From: Saccoglossus kowalevskii
Lineage: Eukaryota > Hemichordata > Enteropneusta > Harrimaniidae
DNA length: 11,390 bases
Direction: 5' to 3'
NCBI RefSeq assembly: GCF_000003605.2
Contig: NW_003108592.1
Coordinates: forward strand, 105,780 to 117,169
Of this stretch, positions 8,146 through 11,390 are shown piece after piece (within the stretch, counting starts at the first letter, position 1; every line of letters starts with the position of its first letter). The notes below the pieces were generated by a model. The model made no database searches. It saw only the letters and a program-made list of their open reading frames with translations, and was not told the origin of the DNA. Both the position numbers and the translations under genes were made by a program.

Positions 8146-8173
8146 ATTTATGTAATATTATTTATGTAATATT
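8146..8173 (+). repeat. Perfect tandem duplication, 2 x 14 bp
   Basis: ATTTATGTAATATT occurs twice in direct succession. It is probably a local slippage duplication. Confidence 0.85.
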
Positions 8174-8763
8174 CTGTTGATAAAAATGACCTCGTCGTAG
8201 ATTATATACGAGAAGCAAACAAAAAACGTCATTGTTCATTGGATAGCTAACGATTTCTTGTTTCTTCATTTTCACAATCGGACTTGCTGTGAGATGTAAC
8301 ATTGGGAGCTCTAGCAATTGGTGTGACAGTACATCAATCAGAATAGACGACTAGAAACAGGTCATGTAACCGGTCGACTATCTACCGACAAAGTGCACGC
8401 ATAGTGGCGAACTATGTGTTATTGTTGTATTGAAACCACACAATATCATTGTACTCGAACCGAACAAAAATCGCAAACATCTTTGTAACTGAACGGCAAT
8501 TCATTTTAATCTCGAAATATAAACCTTGCCTGTGGTAAAGTAAGCGATTACTGAATGAGAACTGTAATGGACAATGATGTGTAATACTAATAAATTACCT
8601 AAATAATAATCCAAATATGTATGAAACAGTCGCTGGTTTGAACATATTCTAAGATTCGTACATTATAGAGCATCTTCGCCTTCCAAGTTAAATCTATTCC
8701 GCCGCCGCCTCAAGTTGGCAGAATTGCCTCTATAAACTAGTATTCACTGTCGACTAAATCAAA

Positions 8764-8856
8764 CACTTCGGTGCGTGCTATGACGCATTTACATGGTAAA
8801 TGAAACATTAAGTCAGGTGTTGTGACGCGTTTCTATGGGAAATCTAAACCGAAGTA
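8764..8856. repeat. Degenerate tandem repeat of about 45 bp, bounded by inverted ACTTCGGT
   Basis: GGTGCGTGCTATGACGCATTT...ATGGTAAATGAAAC is followed by GGTGTTGTGACGCGTTTC.ATGGGAAATCTAAAC, two diverged copies. The block begins with ACTTCGGT and ends with its complement ACCGAAGT. A 12-bp direct repeat, CCTCAAGTTGGC, lies on either side (8708-8719 and 8894-8905). Together these suggest an uncharacterised repeat of roughly 200 bp. Confidence 0.5.
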
Positions 8857-9574
8857 ACAAAATTAATGGTTCAAATTGATGGGATGGGAAGCTCCTCAAG
8901 TTGGCGTGCCCAATCAAATCTTTCAATCAACTGAGGTCAAATAAAGCTTGTCCACAACACGATCACGCACAGTGCGAATCAGACGATAATTATAGAGCCA
9001 AATATTGAAAAAAAAAACAGATTATCAACATAAATACGTTTTTTTCATATAATTACAAAAAATACAAATATAGAAAGAATGATCATACAAATATTCTATA
9101 AATATAAATATAAATATTTGCATACCGTGCAGGTTCACGTGCATACAATGTAGGTAGGTTCACAAACAGGCACGCGATCGAAAAGGGAGCTTGCAATCTT
9201 TCTAGTCGTTGGTGGCGCTGTTACATATTCCTTACTTAATTTGTGCCGGCGGATTTCTCAGTTTATTTATCCAATGACGTGTAAAGTCAGTGAAAAAAAT
9301 AGTTATGAAAAAAACAAACATTATCTATTATGTATATATGGCACATATATTAATATATGTATTATTATTCATATATCTAGTTACCCGTGTTTGCATTTTA
9401 ACTGAGTGGAACCTTGATTTATGTTATCTTTTCTCTTGGCCAGCCAAGGAACTTTTGTTTTGGATCACCCCTCCAAATTAATCCTTTGCAGATTGATCCA
9501 CTACAGTCACGAGTGTGTACTAGTATTTAATAGGCGCCCTTAACGACAAGGAGGGGAGATGTGGCAAAAATAGA

Positions 9575-9626
9575 CAGCCAATCAGCTATATTGTATCAAA
9601 ATACAGTAGAGCGGTTTGTATTTAAA
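9575..9626 (+). promoter_or_regulatory. Promoter-like CCAAT and TATA-like pair
   Basis: CAGCCAATCAGC (9575-9586) matches the extended NF-Y CCAAT box, and TATTTAAA (9619-9626) lies about 37 bp downstream, a plausible spacing. A CpG-containing stretch and plus-strand open frames follow. No transcript start can be seen, and both motifs can occur by chance. Confidence 0.3.
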
Positions 9627-10472
9627 TGGCGACCCAAGCAGAACAGATCACGCAGTTTTTCAAGATAAAAGGCCTCACCGATCACATTACTCGCTGAGTT
9701 TGTTTGAGGACAGGGAGTGGCAAATCACAAAAATTGTGTAACAGTTCAACTCTTGATGATCAGTCGAAGAGATTTTCTTTCAGAGTTGATAGTTTCACTT
9801 TGTTAAAACATGGTCGACATCAGGGGGGGGGGGATTGGCACGAGAGGGCGCCATCCGATCTGAATGAAACGTTTCGACGTCAGTCGTCCGTAGCCTACCG
9901 TCAAAGCAACAACGTCCCGTTTACGAACAGATGAAATAATTTCAGCAATTTCTTTGCAGAATAATCCTCAACAAAACTTAGAAACATTTCATAGACAAAT
10001 ACAGGCTCCAAAATTATGTCTATTGCAAAACAATTCAACCGATAACCAGTTTGACGACACAATTTCTTGCTGGAGCCCGAGTTCTACGCGTGATTTTATT
10101 GCGTTCAAAACTGTTCCATTTCAAACTGCGCATGCACACACAATGTGGTTTCTCGAAATGCATACTAATTAGGTAACTTGTCACTGATAAAAGTCACCGA
10201 AAAAATGTTGAGCAATTTTGAGCAATAGTACTAGAGTGAAATATAAACGTGCCTCTGCATTCTCCAATAATTTCATAACTTGCTATGATCATGGTAAAGA
10301 GAAAACATGTGCTTACTTTCAACAGTTAGCTGGAGTCCGATCGAAAACGTGTCTCAAAAAATACCTTTACATCATTTTTCCGATTAATTTTTTTCAGCTC
10401 GTAACGATAGAATCAGTCAATTTAGAACTAACATGTATGCTATCGGAAAGCATTTTGGCACAATTTTACTGA
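9626..10472 (+). other. Cluster of plus-strand open frames, possible decayed gene or unrecognised exons
   Basis: A 23-codon frame opens at ATG 9626 ('MATQAEQITQFF...', stop TGA at 9695-9697). The same frame stays open again from 9698 to 9934. Further frames cover 9954-10172 and 10218-10472 in another phase. A possible splice acceptor (TTTCTTTGCAG) ends at 9959. Composition is less A/T-homopolymeric than the neighbouring random frames, with mixed polar and aromatic residues such as 'SCWSPSSTRDFIAF'. I recognise no domain. It may be a decayed transposon or gene, or chance; an 11-G run interrupts it at 9823-9833. Confidence 0.2.
9838..9851 (+). promoter_or_regulatory. CTCF-like motif
   Basis: GCACGAGAGGGCGC matches 12 of 14 positions of the bilaterian CTCF core CCASYAGRGGGCRC. 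It lies directly after a run of 11 G. One such match in a window of this size is not strong evidence. Confidence 0.25.
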
Positions 10473-10553
10473 AAAGACGAGTTTTTCATTGCTCATGAAT
10501 ATTAATTTATGCAAATAAGACAATTATTTCAACCAATCGTGTCATGCAACTCT

Positions 10554-10594
10554 CCCCCCCCCCCCTGCGCTGCGCGACGACCACCGCGCTTTAA
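10554..10594 (-). mobile_element. Terminal-repeat fragment of the TTAA-flanked family, after a C12 run
   Basis: Read on the minus strand from TTAA (10591-10594), the sequence AGCGCGGTGGTCGTCGCGCAGCGC is almost identical to the left end of the element at 3881-4013, with one difference over the first 24 bases. A run of 12 C on the plus strand (10554-10565) adjoins it. The partner end was not found to the left, so the copy is truncated or belongs to a larger, diverged element. Confidence 0.6.
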
Positions 10595-10695
10595 CGTCGG
10601 TGATGTTTACATTTTCCAATAATAACCACCACTCTTGCCATCGGCATATGGCCCTGTGCTTTGCAGTTCGAAATATCATATCTCATCTCCACGAA

Positions 10696-10866
10696 GCGCC
10701 ATAGTAGCGAAGCAGCGCCACAGTAGCGAAGCAGCGCTACAGTAGCCACGTAGCGCCATAGTAGCGAAGCAGTGCCACAGTCACCACGCAACGCCACAGT
10801 CACCACGCAGCGCCACAGTCACCACGCAGCGCCACGTTCGTCACGTAGAACCACAATCGTCAACCA
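10696..10866 (+). repeat. Minisatellite, 9 x 19 bp
   Basis: Nine successive 19-bp units start at 10696, 10715, 10734, 10753, 10772, 10791, 10810, 10829 and 10848. The early form is GCGCCATAGTAGCGAAGCA; a later form, GCGCCACAGTCACCACGCA, takes over from the fifth unit. The last two units are diverged. The 19-bp period shifts frame each unit, so an open minus-strand frame across it is not a repeat protein. Confidence 0.92.
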
Positions 10867-10869
10867 TTC

Positions 10870-11330
10870 GTTTTTAGTGTAAAGAAGTGAACAATATTGT
10901 TCACACGCGTTGTAAGGGACTCACCACGCCGATTGAATATATCAGTGGGGGCATACTGAAATATGGAATAATATCATAAATTATTATACATCTGTCACCG
11001 TAACGCCATAAGTTACAGCGAGCCGTAATTTTGCGGTATTTTACGGGGTGTTTTCATACTACCATATTAGGAAATGCGAATTCCAAATATGGAATGATTA
11101 CGCGCGTAAGCGTCCTCTAATAATAAAAACAAACATGGCTGCCACCAGGATTTGACCAGACTCCATACAAAGAAGTTCGCTGATTCTGTTCTAAACTTTT
11201 TGGATTTCGGCATTCCCATGATGTATCCGTGGAATAACCTTATATTATATTATACCAGTGTATTACTGCCATCATTGTGATTGGTTGGGAGACTGTTTTA
11301 ATTTATGCAAGCCATGGTTAAATTAAGCAA
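10870..11330. other. Non-coding stretch, short inverted repeats
   Basis: No gene is visible. Small inverted repeats occur: GTAAC/GTTAC (11000-11016), and CCGTAA with TTACGG around 11023-11045. An ATATGGAAT phrase appears twice (10962 and 11087 areas). It may be part of a repeat that continues to the right edge. Confidence 0.4.
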
Positions 11331-11335
11331 TAACC

Positions 11336-11350
11336 CCCGCCGAAGGCGGG
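11336..11350. repeat. GC-rich hairpin, 6-bp stem, GAA loop
   Basis: CCCGCC (11336-11341), GAA, then GGCGGG (11345-11350) form a perfect stem in AT-rich surroundings. It may be the terminus of an interspersed repeat, as similar GC hairpins mark repeat ends in some invertebrates; the partner could lie beyond the window. Confidence 0.6.
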
Positions 11351-11390
11351 TATACCACGAGATATTGCACAATTCACGACATATATGCAC

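Larger units (their letters stand above)
7780..9500. other. Non-coding AT-rich stretch
   Basis: Apart from the small repeats listed separately (8146-8173, 8764-8856), I see no gene here. The part at about 9000-9130 is very A/T-rich, with ATAAATATAAATATAAAT simple sequence. The small frame at 9290-9481 is T/A-driven with no recognised motif. Confidence 0.45.

Noticed and set aside
9536-10594. A 1-kb TTAA-bounded element from CCCTTAACG (9539) to the TTAA at 10591
   Set aside because: The sequence next to the left TTAA (CGACAAGG) does not match the AGCGCGGTGG terminal repeat at the right, so the ends do not pair.
10591-10806. Minus-strand open frame with a repetitive, Leu/Ala/Arg-rich product
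   Set aside because: It runs through the 19-bp minisatellite; a period not divisible by three and strong strand-symmetric repetition explain it without a gene.

Overview
The window looks like AT-rich nuclear DNA from an animal, most likely a marine invertebrate, although the phylum cannot be fixed from the sequence. It has spliced coding sequence with consensus GT-AG sites, a long intron, large non-coding stretches and several small non-autonomous DNA transposons. There is no bacterial-style gene packing. I found no tRNA, rRNA or CRISPR array.

The only confident gene is on the plus strand at the left edge. It is the 3' end of a carboxylesterase/cholinesterase-family (type B esterase) gene. 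A partial exon (1-231) carries the catalytic-His region and the 'YW..FAKSG' motif. A 1759-bp phase-2 intron (232-1990) follows, and the terminal exon (1991-2300) encodes 'NPN', 'WP.YD', 'FWNEYIPILLNLT', a Ser/Thr/Pro-rich stalk and a hydrophobic tail suggesting a GPI anchor. A long 3' UTR may run to an AATAAA at 3778-3783.

The intron contains a 206-bp MITE (1292-1497) with an internal, perfect 23-bp inverted repeat. A second element of nearly the same size and style lies at 7564-7770. A different, TTAA-flanked element of 125 bp (3885-4009) has piggyBac-type target sites, and its terminal repeat recurs at 6571-6621 and, inverted, at about 10566-10594.

Other structure: a nested tandem duplication at 4112-4583; a possible core promoter (CRE plus TATAAATA) near 4933-4967; an X-box-like RFX palindrome at 6162-6175; an interspersed repeat with a (GCAC)n tract and a terminal hairpin at about 6880-7392; a degenerate duplication at 8764-8856; a CCAAT/TATA-like region followed by plus-strand open frames (9575-10472) with no recognised homology; a nine-copy 19-bp minisatellite at 10696-10866; and a GC hairpin at 11336-11350.

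Beyond the esterase, no set of genes works together here. The window is a gene 3' end followed by about 7.5 kb of repeat-rich intergenic, or possibly intronic, DNA. I did not find convincing evidence of a new multi-gene system. The most useful leads are the transposon families, the MITE-derived hairpin in the esterase intron, and the possible promoter and exon regions.
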